Below, one piece after another: positions 1 to 6,951 of a stretch of DNA of 13,173 nucleotides (its first letter is position 1; each line of letters begins with the position of its first letter). The position numbers and the translations under genes are program-made. Source of the DNA: Desulfobacterales bacterium. GTDB lineage: Bacteria; Desulfobacterota; Desulfobacteria; Desulfobacterales; JAFDCJ01. Below the pieces are notes generated by a model. The model saw only the letters and a program-made list of their open reading frames with translations, did no database searches and had not been told where the DNA came from. The DNA is taken from positions 529,283 through 542,455 of the forward strand of contig CP070771.1 of NCBI GenBank assembly GCA_020345785.1, in the 5' to 3' direction.

Positions 1-1920
1 TCTCTTGTCATTCAAGGTTATCTGGGTAACTACTCCCATGTTTACGCCCTTCTATTCTACAAGCTAAAATTCTTGGGAGTCCTGCCGGAAAATGCCGGCA
101 GTTTGCCCTTTGAGGCAAAGGCCATGTGGACATCGGCCTTTGTCAGCCCGCAACTGATCGAATTGCCGCTGATGCTGGCATCCAGCCTTGTCTTCGGGCC
201 GATCGGCGCCGGCATTATTTTACTTCGGTGGTTTAAAAAAGAAGCTCGCAGCTATGAATTGATGATAGCGCTTTTGGCATCGTGGATGTTTATCTTTTTT
301 CTTCTGATTCATCGCATGAGCGTATTTGCCGTCTTCTTTCTGGCACTATCCATGGGGGCTTTAACCCTTGTCAAAAAAAAGCAGATCAGATACGCACTAT
401 TTGCCGTGTTGGGTGCGGCTTTGTTAATTCAAATTTACTTACAGCCTTCATTCGGGCTGCATGCGTTTCGACCGCATCAATCTGATGTCAACGATCTGAT
501 GTCTTTTATAGCAGCGCAGACCGAAAAAGATGCAGCCGTGCTTACAACCTTCGAGTTGGGCCCGGCAGTTGCAGCCTACACCGGACGACCGGTGATTCTC
601 CATTCGAAATTTGAGTCCAAGCTTCTGCGGGATAAAGTCAAACAGGTATATTCAACCCTCTATCAAGGCGAACAGCAATTTTTCGAGCTTTGCCGCCTTC
701 TCAAAGCCGACCTTTTTGTCTATCAGGTAAACATGGTTCTAAGCAGCGCGCCCGGAAGTATGCGCTATCTTGCCAACGCCATTCCCCTTGAAAGCGGCAG
801 TGCTGCCTTCATGTTTCATTTTTTACCTGATCGACTGAAGCATTTCAGTCTGGTTTACCAGAATCCGACTTACCGCCTGTATCGTCTTGCCGCGCCGACG
901 GCATCGGCCGGCCCGCCTCATCTTCAGTACGAACCGGTTTACGATCTTACGATTTTTTCAGCCGAAGAGGATCCCGGTCGTCTCATCAACGATGAAATTA
1001 TAAAAGATGGTTTAAGTAAGCTGCGATATGCGGATACGCATTTGAAGGTCGGTGATCGCTTTTTTGCATCCAAAGATTACCAGACCGCTGCGCGGCAGTA
1101 TCAAAACGCCTTGACGCTGGACCCCGGAAACAAACGGGCAGCGTGGTCTTTTGCCGGAGCCCTGATCCTGGCGGGCGAGGCAGAAAAATCAGAAGAGGTT
1201 CTCAGGGCAGCGGTGACCATGGATCCGAATTATGACACTGAAGCTCTAGATATCTCCGATGCGGATGCCTTGATCTTTCTCGGCCGTGAAGCGCTGCAAA
1301 GCAAGCAATTTATAAAATCACAGATCCTGTTTGAAAAAGCGCTCGTAGATCAGCCCGGCTCCGAGGAGGCGCATTTCGGACTGGGTTTGGCATTATGGAG
1401 GGACAATAAACTTGCCGCAGCTGAATCGGCTTTTCAAAAAGTTGTTGCAATAAACCCCGAGAGTCATCAAGCCTTTGAATACCTCGGCAAAATATATGCC
1501 GCGCGAGACGACCTGGTCAATGCGGTGGCCTGTGTTAAAAAATCGTTGGAACTGAACCCGTCTCAAGCGGACCTGGAAAAAATCTACCATCTTCTCCAAA
1601 ATCGCCTCGCAAACAAAAAAGATACCGAAGATAGGTTTGAATTCTACTTTAAATCCGGCATCCTTAAAGCGAAAGACGGTGAACTGCAGGAAGCATTGGA
1701 CATGTTTTTAATTGCTGCCGAAGTGAAGAAGACCGCCTCGTTACTGTATAATATGGGCCTGGTAAGTCATCGCATGCAAAAAAATGACGACGCCGCTGCG
1801 TATCTAAAAGAATCGCTGGCGATAAACCCCACCGACATAAATTCAAAATCACTCCTAAAATATATTTTGGGCCGTCAGATGAATGTAGTCATCGGCGATG
1901 TTGAGTCGAAAGCCGATTAA
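1..1920 (+). CDS. Membrane protein with TPR tail, possibly STT3/GT-C-like glycosyltransferase (5' end outside window)
   Basis: The frame is open from base 1 to the stop at 1918-1920 (639 codons seen). A TTG at 73 could be called as a start, but the 24 codons before it read as protein and continue the hydrophobic pattern, so the true start lies upstream. Numbering from base 1, hydrophobic segments lie at about residues 52-76, 85-124 (probably two) and 129-147. A soluble stretch of about 180 residues follows, containing TFELGPAVAAYTGRP and KFESK. From about residue 345 to the end there are roughly seven TPR-like repeats with the usual A/G spacing and LxPxN or INPxxx ends. A multi-helix membrane part plus an extracytoplasmic domain resembles GT-C (STT3/PMT-like) enzymes, and TPR tails are known on such bacterial proteins. 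The catalytic N-terminal loops are not in view, so the glycosyltransferase reading is inference; a TPR membrane protein is safe. The next gene is over 600 bp away. Confidence 0.7.
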   Translation, partial: SLVIQGYLGNYSHVYALLFYKLKFLGVLPENAGSLPFEAKAMWTSAFVSPQLIELPLMLASSLVFGPIGAGIILLRWFKKEARSYELMIALLASWMFIFFLLIHRMSVFAVFFLALSMGALTLVKKKQIRYALFAVLGAALLIQIYLQPSFGLHAFRPHQSDVNDLMSFIAAQTEKDAAVLTTFELGPAVAAYTGRPVILHSKFESKLLRDKVKQVYSTLYQGEQQFFELCRLLKADLFVYQVNMVLSSAPGSMRYLANAIPLESGSAAFMFHFLPDRLKHFSLVYQNPTYRLYRLAAPTASAGPPHLQYEPVYDLTIFSAEEDPGRLINDEIIKDGLSKLRYADTHLKVGDRFFASKDYQTAARQYQNALTLDPGNKRAAWSFAGALILAGEAEKSEEVLRAAVTMDPNYDTEALDISDADALIFLGREALQSKQFIKSQILFEKALVDQPGSEEAHFGLGLALWRDNKLAAAESAFQKVVAINPESHQAFEYLGKIYAARDDLVNAVACVKKSLELNPSQADLEKIYHLLQNRLANKKDTEDRFEFYFKSGILKAKDGELQEALDMFLIAAEVKKTASLLYNMGLVSHRMQKNDDAAAYLKESLAINPTDINSKSLLKYILGRQMNVVIGDVESKAD

Positions 1921-2063
1921 ACCGGCCACTAGCTTCGTTCATATCCAAACAAGGTCTGCGATCAAATTTAACCTGTCCGTGTAATGCGTTAATTGAATAA
2001 TGGCACCGGTTTTAGGCGCTTAATTGTTATTTCTTTGCATTTTATGATCCGCCTGAGGCGGAT

Positions 2064-2185
2064 TTCATCACGAAAACACGAAATTTAGAAAACACGAAAC
2101 TTTTATTTTCTCATTTTCGTGTTTTTGTCCTCTCGTGCTTTCGTGATGAATTTCTTTTTTGTTCCTGCTTGTCCGGGTTAGGCTT
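2064..2185. repeat. Inverted repeat with tail that recurs near 9709-9793
   Basis: The left arm TTCATCACGAAAACACGA (2064-2081) pairs with TCGTGCTTTCGTGATGAA (2133-2150) at 17 of 18 positions. An extra ACACGAAA/TTTCGTGT pair lies inside. The right part and the following bases (about 2114-2185, ending in GTCCGGGTTAGG) are repeated in the same orientation, with small changes and a GC-rich insert, just before the DUF89 gene. Two diverged copies in one window indicate a dispersed genomic repeat. Confidence 0.75.
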
Positions 2186-2254
2186 ATAGGAGCAACACAA
2201 CAACCCCTTTGACATCTATTGGTTGTTCTTCTATATTACCCTGACATTTTAGCA

Positions 2255-2295
2255 TTAATTAGTGCCCATCCGGAAATAAAAAGAGGCACAATTAA
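2255..2295. repeat. Bulged inverted repeat (hairpin)
   Basis: TTAATT, a bulged A, then GTGCC (2255-2266) pairs with GGCACAATTAA (2285-2295), giving an 11-bp stem with one bulge and an 18-nt loop. The loop side carries GCCCATCCGGAAA (2264-2276). The reverse complement of that motif recurs with one change at 5674-5686, just upstream of the alpha/beta hydrolase gene. Confidence 0.5.
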
Positions 2296-2316
2296 GTTTC
2301 CAATTTGGAACCATTT

Positions 2317-2396
2317 GTAGGTTGGGTTGAGGTCGGCTGATCCCGCCGCGGCGGGATTGGGTTTCCCCCGCCGGCGGCGGGGTCAACCCAACCTAC
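2317..2396. repeat. Cruciform-like element: outer 14-bp inverted repeat with two nested hairpins
   Basis: The outer arms GTAGGTTGGGTTGA (2317-2330) and TCAACCCAACCTAC (2383-2396) are perfect reverse complements. Inside are an 18-bp perfect palindrome, ATCCCGCCGCGGCGGGAT (2340-2357), and a second GC hairpin with CCCCGCC (2366-2372) and GGCGGGG (2376-2382). The predicted single-strand form is a three-way structure. It looks like a REP or miniature-element type repeat; no coding content. Confidence 0.75.
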
Positions 2397-2592
2397 CTAA
2401 ATTGAAGCTATCGAGCGTTTAATGGCCGCCGGCCGAAACCCAACATAAATGTATCCTTTCTTTGGGTTATAGATCCGTATTTTTTTTAAAAAACAAACCA
2501 CCCACAACCAACAACAGACACGACAATAGAACTTTAGAGCCTAGTATGGCTTTTGTCCTTTGAACTTAAAAAAACTTATAGTGAGTGCCTAT

Positions 2593-4017
2593 ATGAATCG
2601 CTGGTTGAAAATAAGCTTGATCGGTGTCGCAGTGATTTTGATAGCGCTTGTTGTTGCCTTGGGCTGGTTTTTAAGCAATGCGCTTCCCGTCGGGGCAGGT
2701 TTTACCGCGAAATACCTTTGTTCAAGCACCTTTATTTCAGAACGGAATCCGGAAATCGTTTTTCAGGAGGATGTTGCCCCGATAGATCCGTTGCTTAAGC
2801 CTGTTGATTGGCAGGTGAACCGCGAACAAAAATCCGTCAGCGCAAATTATTTCGGCTTTTTTAGCGCTACGGCTATCTACCGTGAAGGTTGCGGGTGTTC
2901 TCTGGTTATCGGAACCACGCAAGAAAAAATGCGCCAACAAACTTTTTATAAGCAGGCCGCTGAAGATGTCCAACCCGCTCGACGGGATGATCTACTCTGG
3001 CCCGAAGGCAGCCGGGGGGCGGTGGATCCCGCCTCTATGGGCATTGATCCCGGTAAATTACAAAAAGCCCTGGATGCAGCCTTTGCCGAGCCGCGACCCG
3101 CCAGGCCGAGAAAAACCCGGGCCGTCCTCGTGGTATATGACGGCCGGCTGGTGGCCGAAAGATACGCCACTAAATTCCATAAAGATATGCCTTTGCTGGG
3201 TTGGTCGATGAGCAAAAGTGTGACCAATGCGCTGGTCGGAATTCAAGTAAAAAACCGGCAACTGGACATCAAAGCGCCGGCGCCGGTAGCGGAATGGCAA
3301 AGCGAAAGCGACCCCCGCCGGGAGATTACTCTCGATCAACTGCTGCGTATGAGCGCCGGGCTTGAATTCGAAGAGAGTTACCTGCCACCTGATGACATTA
3401 CGCGAATGTTATACGAAAGCTATGATTTTGCGGCTTACGCCGCCGAAAAACTTCTGACGGCAAAACCCGACGCCCAATGGAATTATTCGGGCGGCACAGC
3501 CAATATTATCGCCCGTGTCGTCCGGCAGACCGCTGAAAAAAACTACCGGCAGTATTATACCTTTATGCGCGAGGAATTGTTTCGTAAAATCGGCATGCAA
3601 AGCGCGGTTATGGAACCTGACGCTTCCGGCACCTTTGTGGGATCGTCTTACACCTTTGCAACGCCACGGGACTGGGCCAGATTTGGCCTGCTGTATCTTC
3701 AAGACGGCATCTGGCAGGGCGAACGGATTCTCCCGCATGGCTGGGTGAAATATTCCACCACTCCCACGCCGCAGGCCCCTCGGGGAGAGTACGGCGCTCT
3801 TTTCTGGCTGAACGCCGGATCACCATCCGATCCCGGAGATCGAAGGTGGCCCAGCGCGCCGCAGGATACTTTTGCAGCATTAGGATTTCAAGAGCAGAAA
3901 GTTATCATAATACCCTCCAAAAAGCTCGTGTTAGTGAGGTTTGGCGCCACTGCCGACCGTAAGGCGTGGAATTCGGATGAATTTATCGCCAACGTGCTGG
4001 CGGCATTGCCGAATTAG
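2593..4017 (+). CDS. Membrane-anchored serine hydrolase, class C beta-lactamase-like fold (PF00144)
   Basis: This is a 474-residue protein of the beta-lactamase/transpeptidase-like hydrolase family, whose members act on peptides, esters or beta-lactams. The active-site SxxK motif is S205-M-S-K208, in the context GWSMSKS. The second motif is Y298-S-G, in WNYSGG. The third, KTG-like element is probably replaced by ALGFQEQ near the C-terminus, as in many non-beta-lactamase members. Residues about 7-28 form one hydrophobic helix without a clear cleavage site, suggesting a periplasm-facing anchored protein. The ~180-residue region before the catalytic domain has C43, C100 and C102 (GCGC) and, to my memory, belongs to the known family form. 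TTG 2560 and GTG 2581 are other in-frame starts; ATG 2593 puts the hydrophobic helix at the N-terminus. No strong ribosome site is seen. It stands alone. Beta-lactam resistance should not be assumed; substrate unknown. Confidence 0.85.
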   Translation: MNRWLKISLIGVAVILIALVVALGWFLSNALPVGAGFTAKYLCSSTFISERNPEIVFQEDVAPIDPLLKPVDWQVNREQKSVSANYFGFFSATAIYREGCGCSLVIGTTQEKMRQQTFYKQAAEDVQPARRDDLLWPEGSRGAVDPASMGIDPGKLQKALDAAFAEPRPARPRKTRAVLVVYDGRLVAERYATKFHKDMPLLGWSMSKSVTNALVGIQVKNRQLDIKAPAPVAEWQSESDPRREITLDQLLRMSAGLEFEESYLPPDDITRMLYESYDFAAYAAEKLLTAKPDAQWNYSGGTANIIARVVRQTAEKNYRQYYTFMREELFRKIGMQSAVMEPDASGTFVGSSYTFATPRDWARFGLLYLQDGIWQGERILPHGWVKYSTTPTPQAPRGEYGALFWLNAGSPSDPGDRRWPSAPQDTFAALGFQEQKVIIIPSKKLVLVRFGATADRKAWNSDEFIANVLAALPN

Positions 4018-4031
4018 TTGAGCTTATTGGG

Positions 4032-4058
4032 TTGATTGAGTTGATTAAGTTGAATGAG
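4032..4058. repeat. Three tandem 9-bp units (TTGATTGAG-like)
   Basis: The units TTGATTGAG, TTGATTAAG and TTGAATGAG follow each other directly, each differing from the first by at most one base. They begin 14 bp after the stop codon of the serine hydrolase gene. Confidence 0.75.
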
Positions 4059-4164
4059 TGGGGTTTGGTTGCCGGCCAAGATATAAGGTTTCTGGTGTTC
4101 CGCAGGCGGACCGCTGGCTGCCGGAGCCGGCCAGTTTGATCTAAAAAAGAAACTCTGAAAAAGC

Positions 4165-4189
4165 GAATATCGAATAATGAATATCGAAT
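4165..4189. repeat. Direct repeat GAATATCGAAT, two copies 3 bp apart
   Basis: GAATATCGAAT occurs at 4165-4175 and again at 4179-4189, followed by a partial third unit (GTCGAA). This is a simple tandem of the kind often scattered in intergenic DNA. Confidence 0.65.
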
Positions 4190-4238
4190 GTCGAAGGAAG
4201 GTATTCTATCTATTTTATAAAAAGACTGAGCAAGCCTA

Positions 4239-4260
4239 CTTCGCCAAATTGGCTACGAAG
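4239..4260. repeat. Hairpin CTTCG-CCAA / TTGG-CGAAG
   Basis: CTTCG and CCAA (4239-4247) pair with TTGG and CGAAG (ending 4260), interrupted by CTA on the right side. It probably belongs to the same class of dispersed repeats as the neighbouring hairpins. Confidence 0.4.
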
Positions 4261-4284
4261 GCACGCGCGAAACCACTAGGAACT

Positions 4285-4303
4285 CCCCCTTTCCTAAAGG
4301 GGG
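4285..4303. repeat. Hairpin CCCCCTTT-CCT-AAAGGGGG
   Basis: A perfect 8-bp stem with a 3-nt loop, followed by a G-rich run and then GATTTTT at 4311-4317. It could act as a weak terminator on either strand. It lies about 270 bp beyond the nearest stop, so a dispersed repeat is the more likely reading. Confidence 0.55.
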
Positions 4304-4510
4304 TTGGGGGGATTTTTAAAATTCTGCGGTTCGCTGTTCCGTTCAGGTAAAGTAGGATATAAGGTGTAAGGCATAGGGTAACTGTTGAAGGGCAAAGAAA
4401 AATGTAAGTTCAAACATCACTGCCAGCAGGCGTCATCTGACTTCTGATTGCCTTGTATGAAACTTCATGATTTCCATTTTAATTCTAAGCAGGGTTAATG
4501 GTTGGTGGGA

Positions 4511-4525
4511 GTGGCTTGTAGCCAC
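4511..4525. repeat. Hairpin GTGGCT-TGT-AGCCAC
   Basis: A perfect 6-bp stem with a 3-nt loop lies 110 bp before the pseudouridine synthase gene. There is no T-run on the + strand side, so it is listed only as an inverted repeat. Confidence 0.45.
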
Positions 4526-4635
4526 GATTATCAGGATATTTCAGACCGACGTAATCAAGGCTACCCCCCTTTAAAACCGCGGGATGCAAACAAAAGCCGC
4601 TCGCAAAAGTAGGATCCTGGAATAAGCGTCGTCAA

Positions 4636-5478
4636 TTGCAAAAATTTTCACTGAAGAAAACTGCAGGGCCGAATGATCCTAAAACGGCCGTTGATTTTCT
4701 GGCCAAGTACAGCGGCATTTCGAAAGTTCGAATCAAAGATGCCATGAACAAGGGGGCTGTCTGGTTACAGAAGAGCAAGAGGAAAGGACATAGAGTCCGG
4801 CGGGCAACCACGGTTATAAAACGGGGAGATCAGCTCTCGTTTTATTATGATGAGGAATTGCTGGCCTTAAAACCTCCCGCGGCGGAATGCATCAGCGATC
4901 AAACCCGCTACAGTGTGTGGTTCAAGCCGGCCGGCATGATGACCCAGGGCACCCGATATGGAGATCACTGCTCGCTGCTGCGCGGGGTAGAACTCTTTTT
5001 CAAAAATAAGCGCCAAGTTTTTTTGATCCACCGCCTGGATCGAGAAGCAGCCGGGATCGTGCTGGTGGCCCATGATAAAGGAGCTGCCGCCAAACTGTCA
5101 GGTCTGTTTAAGAACCGATTCATCGTCAAACACTACCGGGCCCAGGTGCTCGGAAACCTGGCTGAAAAAAAACCAAAAGACACCATTCAAATCCCGCTGG
5201 ACGGCAAACCCGCCGAAACCGAGTATACGGCCGGTGATTATGATCAAACGTCCAATACTACAAAGGTCGATGTGATTATCCGCACAGGCCGCAAGCATCA
5301 GATCCGCCGTCATTTTGAAATGATCGGCTTCCCGGTGATGGGCGATCCGCGCTATGGTACGGGCAACAAAAAAACTGCGGGCATGAGACTCACCGCAACT
5401 GCCCTGGAATTTGAGTGTCCGATCAGTGGCAGATATAGAGTATTTAACCTAATTTTAAGTGGTTCTGAACTTAGATGA
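4636..5478 (+). CDS. RluA-family RNA pseudouridine synthase
   Basis: This 280-residue protein converts a uridine in rRNA or tRNA to pseudouridine, acting in the cytoplasm. The catalytic motif HRLDRE places the nucleophilic aspartate at D135, followed by AAGIVLVA; the family more often has TSG after HRLD.x. The C-terminal signature is clear: RTGRKHQIRRHF, then GDPRYG. Residues about 20-75 look like an S4-type RNA-binding domain (VRIKDAMNKGAVWL through KRGDQLSFYY). Its length lies between E. coli RluA and RluC/RluD. TTG at 4636 is the only possible start after the in-frame stop at 4552 that keeps the S4-like region, and it has no strong ribosome site (AGGA lies 22 nt upstream). The RNA target cannot be told. 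It is isolated by long gaps on both sides. Confidence 0.88.
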   Translation: MQKFSLKKTAGPNDPKTAVDFLAKYSGISKVRIKDAMNKGAVWLQKSKRKGHRVRRATTVIKRGDQLSFYYDEELLALKPPAAECISDQTRYSVWFKPAGMMTQGTRYGDHCSLLRGVELFFKNKRQVFLIHRLDREAAGIVLVAHDKGAAAKLSGLFKNRFIVKHYRAQVLGNLAEKKPKDTIQIPLDGKPAETEYTAGDYDQTSNTTKVDVIIRTGRKHQIRRHFEMIGFPVMGDPRYGTGNKKTAGMRLTATALEFECPISGRYRVFNLILSGSELR

Positions 5479-5508
5479 TTATCAAGGACTCTGCAAAAAG
5501 ATAAAGCC

Positions 5509-5522
5509 TTGAGGCGCCTCAA
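5509..5522. repeat. Palindrome TTGAGGCGCCTCAA
   Basis: A perfect 14-bp palindrome 30 bp after the pseudouridine synthase stop. No T-run follows. The core AGGCGCCT recurs at 10683-10690, just after the DUF89 gene stop, where seven A's follow. Confidence 0.6.
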
Positions 5523-5523
5523 A

Positions 5524-5558
5524 GCAAACCTCAAATTACTATATGTAACTAGGTTTGC
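5524..5558. repeat. Inverted repeat GCAAACCT / AGGTTTGC
   Basis: The arms at 5524-5531 and 5551-5558 are perfect 8-bp reverse complements around a 19-nt loop. The loop contains a further short TTAC/GTAA pairing. It sits directly after the palindrome at 5509. Confidence 0.6.
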
Positions 5559-5612
5559 CCGAAAGAAATACTTTCCCGATGTATTTGTAGGTTTCGGTTT
5601 AAAAGTGGACCG

Positions 5613-5633
5613 TAATGCATGGGATCTGCATTA
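5613..5633. repeat. Inverted repeat TAATGCA / TGCATTA
   Basis: A perfect 7-bp stem around a 7-nt loop (TGGGATC), between the pseudouridine synthase and alpha/beta hydrolase genes. Confidence 0.5.
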
Positions 5634-5645
5634 AATTTATGGTTG

Positions 5646-5677
5646 GTTTCCAGCCGGAAACGGCCCTTTTTAATTTT
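5646..5677 (+). terminator. Possible intrinsic terminator before the alpha/beta hydrolase gene
   Basis: GCCG and CGGC (5653-5664) close a GAAA tetraloop. Alternatively, GTTTCC and GGAAAC (5646-5661) form a 6-bp stem. Either is followed by CCCTTTTTAATTTT. The T-rich run and GNRA loop favour a terminator of the upstream transcript, but the stem is short. Since it lies only ~30 bp before the next start, it could also act as a leader attenuator. Confidence 0.4.
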
Positions 5678-5703
5678 CGGATGGGCGATAGTTAGGTGGT
5701 TTG

Positions 5704-6735
5704 ATGATGACGTCCAATAAGATTTTAATATTTTGTCTTCTCTTTCTTGCCGCAACCATAGGGTGCGCAGAGATTCCATGTTACCCGCCTGATCACTACG
5801 CACCTGAAGTAGATGCACCCTATACCGCTGAAGAAGTAAGAATCCCAACATCAAAAGGGCATGTTTTAGCAGGCACGCTTGCACTTCCATCTGGTTCAGC
5901 GCCTCCATATCCGGCGGTCGTGATGATAACGGGCTCAAGTCCTCAGGATCGTGATCATCTGCAGACCAGGAGGAAACCGGTTAGCTATTATAAACCCTTC
6001 CGACAGATAGCAGACGCAATATCGCGCAATGGTATTGCTGTTTTACGTATGGATGATCAGGGCGTCGGATGTTCAGAGGGTGGTCCGCTTAAAAAGGTTA
6101 CCATACAAGAAAGAGCCGATGATAACCGATCGGGAATCGAGTATCTTTTAAGTAGAAAGGAAATCAATAAGGAACGGATTGGTATAGTCGGCTTAAGTGA
6201 AGGTGGTAATATTGGACCTATGATTGCCGCCTCTGATCCATCAATTCGTGCGTTAGTTGTGATGGCCGGATCCGCGACTAATGGTTTTGAAATCATAGAA
6301 TATCAACGTCGCCTCAAAATATATGAACGTCCAGATTTAACTGAGCCTGAAAAAGAGCAAGAACTGGCTAAGTCAATCGAAGGATTAAATCAGGCTTTTT
6401 CCAAAGGAGAAGGTAGCCCATGGATCAGGTCCTTCTTGACTTATAACCCGCTTCATACGGCTAAAAAGGTTTCCTGTCCCGTGTTAATTCTCCACGGGGA
6501 TAAGGATGCACATGTGCCGGTTGACCACGCGCATCTTTTAGCTAAAGCAATGCGTATGGGCGGCAACAATGACGTTACAGTGAAAATCTTTACAAATCAT
6601 AACCATCTATTCTTAAAAGATCCAGACGGCAGAATGAGCGGGTATATGACTTTGTTATGGCACACAAATAAGCTGTCTGAGGATGTGTTAAAAACAATTA
6701 CCGAATGGCTTTCCAAGCACCTAGCTGCAAATTGA
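5704..6735 (+). CDS. Alpha/beta-hydrolase family esterase-like protein, probable lipoprotein
   Basis: This 343-residue protein of the alpha/beta hydrolase fold (S33/dienelactone-hydrolase-like) probably acts on an ester or amide substrate in the periplasm. The nucleophile elbow is GLSEGG with S165. The likely acid is D268 in LHGDKDAHVP and the likely base is H301 in NHNHLF. The N-terminus has a basic residue, a hydrophobic stretch (ILIFCLLFLAATIG) and then C, a signal peptide with a relaxed lipobox (T-I-G-C), so lipid anchoring is plausible but not certain. AGGTGG at 5694-5699 supports ATG 5704 or 5707 over the TTG at 5701. Base use is visibly more A+T-rich than in the neighbours, hinting at separate acquisition. 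It has no near neighbours in an operon; substrate unknown. Confidence 0.85.
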   Translation: MMTSNKILIFCLLFLAATIGCAEIPCYPPDHYAPEVDAPYTAEEVRIPTSKGHVLAGTLALPSGSAPPYPAVVMITGSSPQDRDHLQTRRKPVSYYKPFRQIADAISRNGIAVLRMDDQGVGCSEGGPLKKVTIQERADDNRSGIEYLLSRKEINKERIGIVGLSEGGNIGPMIAASDPSIRALVVMAGSATNGFEIIEYQRRLKIYERPDLTEPEKEQELAKSIEGLNQAFSKGEGSPWIRSFLTYNPLHTAKKVSCPVLILHGDKDAHVPVDHAHLLAKAMRMGGNNDVTVKIFTNHNHLFLKDPDGRMSGYMTLLWHTNKLSEDVLKTITEWLSKHLAAN

Positions 6736-6739
6736 ATAC

Positions 6740-6842
6740 TAATTAATCCGCCCTGAAAGATAGCAATACCAGGTTTGGATAAAAAATAGTCGTCTCCTTT
6801 AACGTGATGAGAAGGTCCAATATTGTCCGGGCGGATTAATTA
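6740..6842. mobile_element. 103-bp element with perfect 14-bp inverted ends (copy A)
   Basis: The left end TAATTAATCCGCCC (6740-6753) and right end GGGCGGATTAATTA (6829-6842) are perfect reverse complements, starting 5 bp after the hydrolase stop. The interior is about 75 bp and non-coding. A second element with the same ends lies at 8162-8258, but its interior is unlike this one. The form suits a REPIN or a miniature inverted-repeat element. It could equally be a long hairpin in the 3' end of the hydrolase transcript. No clear target duplication is seen. Confidence 0.6.
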
Positions 6843-6890
6843 CCAAGTGGTCATTTATTTCGGATACAGTTTGTATCAGGAGTCAATTAG

Positions 6891-6911
6891 AACGTGCGCC
6901 TCGGGCACGTT
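6891..6911. promoter_or_regulatory. Hairpin AACGTGC/GCACGTT upstream of the kinase gene
   Basis: A perfect 7-bp stem with a 7-nt loop, followed by an A/T-rich run (TGATATATTTATAAAAAATT). It could be a weak terminator, an operator, or part of the leader of the PfkB gene 41 bp downstream. Nothing in the sequence decides between these. Confidence 0.35.
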
Positions 6912-6951
6912 TGATATATTTATAAAAAATTATTACTAACGGTTTTCAAAT

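Larger units (their letters stand above)
1921..2592. other. Repeat-rich intergenic region, no gene seen
   Basis: This stretch has no convincing reading frame. It holds, in order: a 7-bp-stem hairpin at 2047-2063 (ATCCGCC, loop TGA, GGCGGAT), an 18-bp inverted pair spanning 2064-2150, a bulged stem at 2255-2295, and a triple-hairpin element at 2317-2396. The hairpin at 2047 lies about 130 bp after the preceding stop and lacks a real T-run, so a terminator role is weak. Just before the next gene, TTGTCC (2553-2558) and TATAGT (2577-2582) are 18 bp apart and could form a sigma70-like promoter. Transcription would then begin only a few bases before the chosen ATG at 2593. That promoter is a low-confidence reading. 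Confidence 0.6.
4018..4635. other. Repeat-rich intergenic region, no gene seen
   Basis: About 620 bp without a supportable gene. It contains several unrelated short repeat types: a 9-bp tandem at 4032-4058, a paired GAATATCGAAT at 4165-4189, a hairpin at 4239-4260, a CCCCCTTT/AAAGGGGG hairpin at 4285-4303 and a GTGGCT/AGCCAC hairpin at 4511-4525. The stretch 4320-4510 shows nothing I can name. This looks like a deposit of dispersed repeats. Confidence 0.6.

Noticed and set aside
2593..4017. Calling the serine hydrolase a true class C beta-lactamase (antibiotic resistance)
   Set aside because: The Tyr motif is YSG rather than YxN and the KTG motif is not present; such proteins are mostly esterases or peptidases.
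4032..4525. CRISPR array among the short repeats
   Set aside because: Units are too short (9-11 bp), directly abutting or unrelated to each other, with no regular spacers and no cas genes.
5549..5938. 129-codon open frame on the - strand spanning the gap and the hydrolase start
   Set aside because: It overlaps the signal peptide region of a well-supported gene and crosses several hairpins; no family resemblance or ribosome site.
6740..6842. Target-site duplication around copy A
   Set aside because: Only a TA or overlapping ends could be matched, which cannot be told apart from the A/T-rich end sequence itself.
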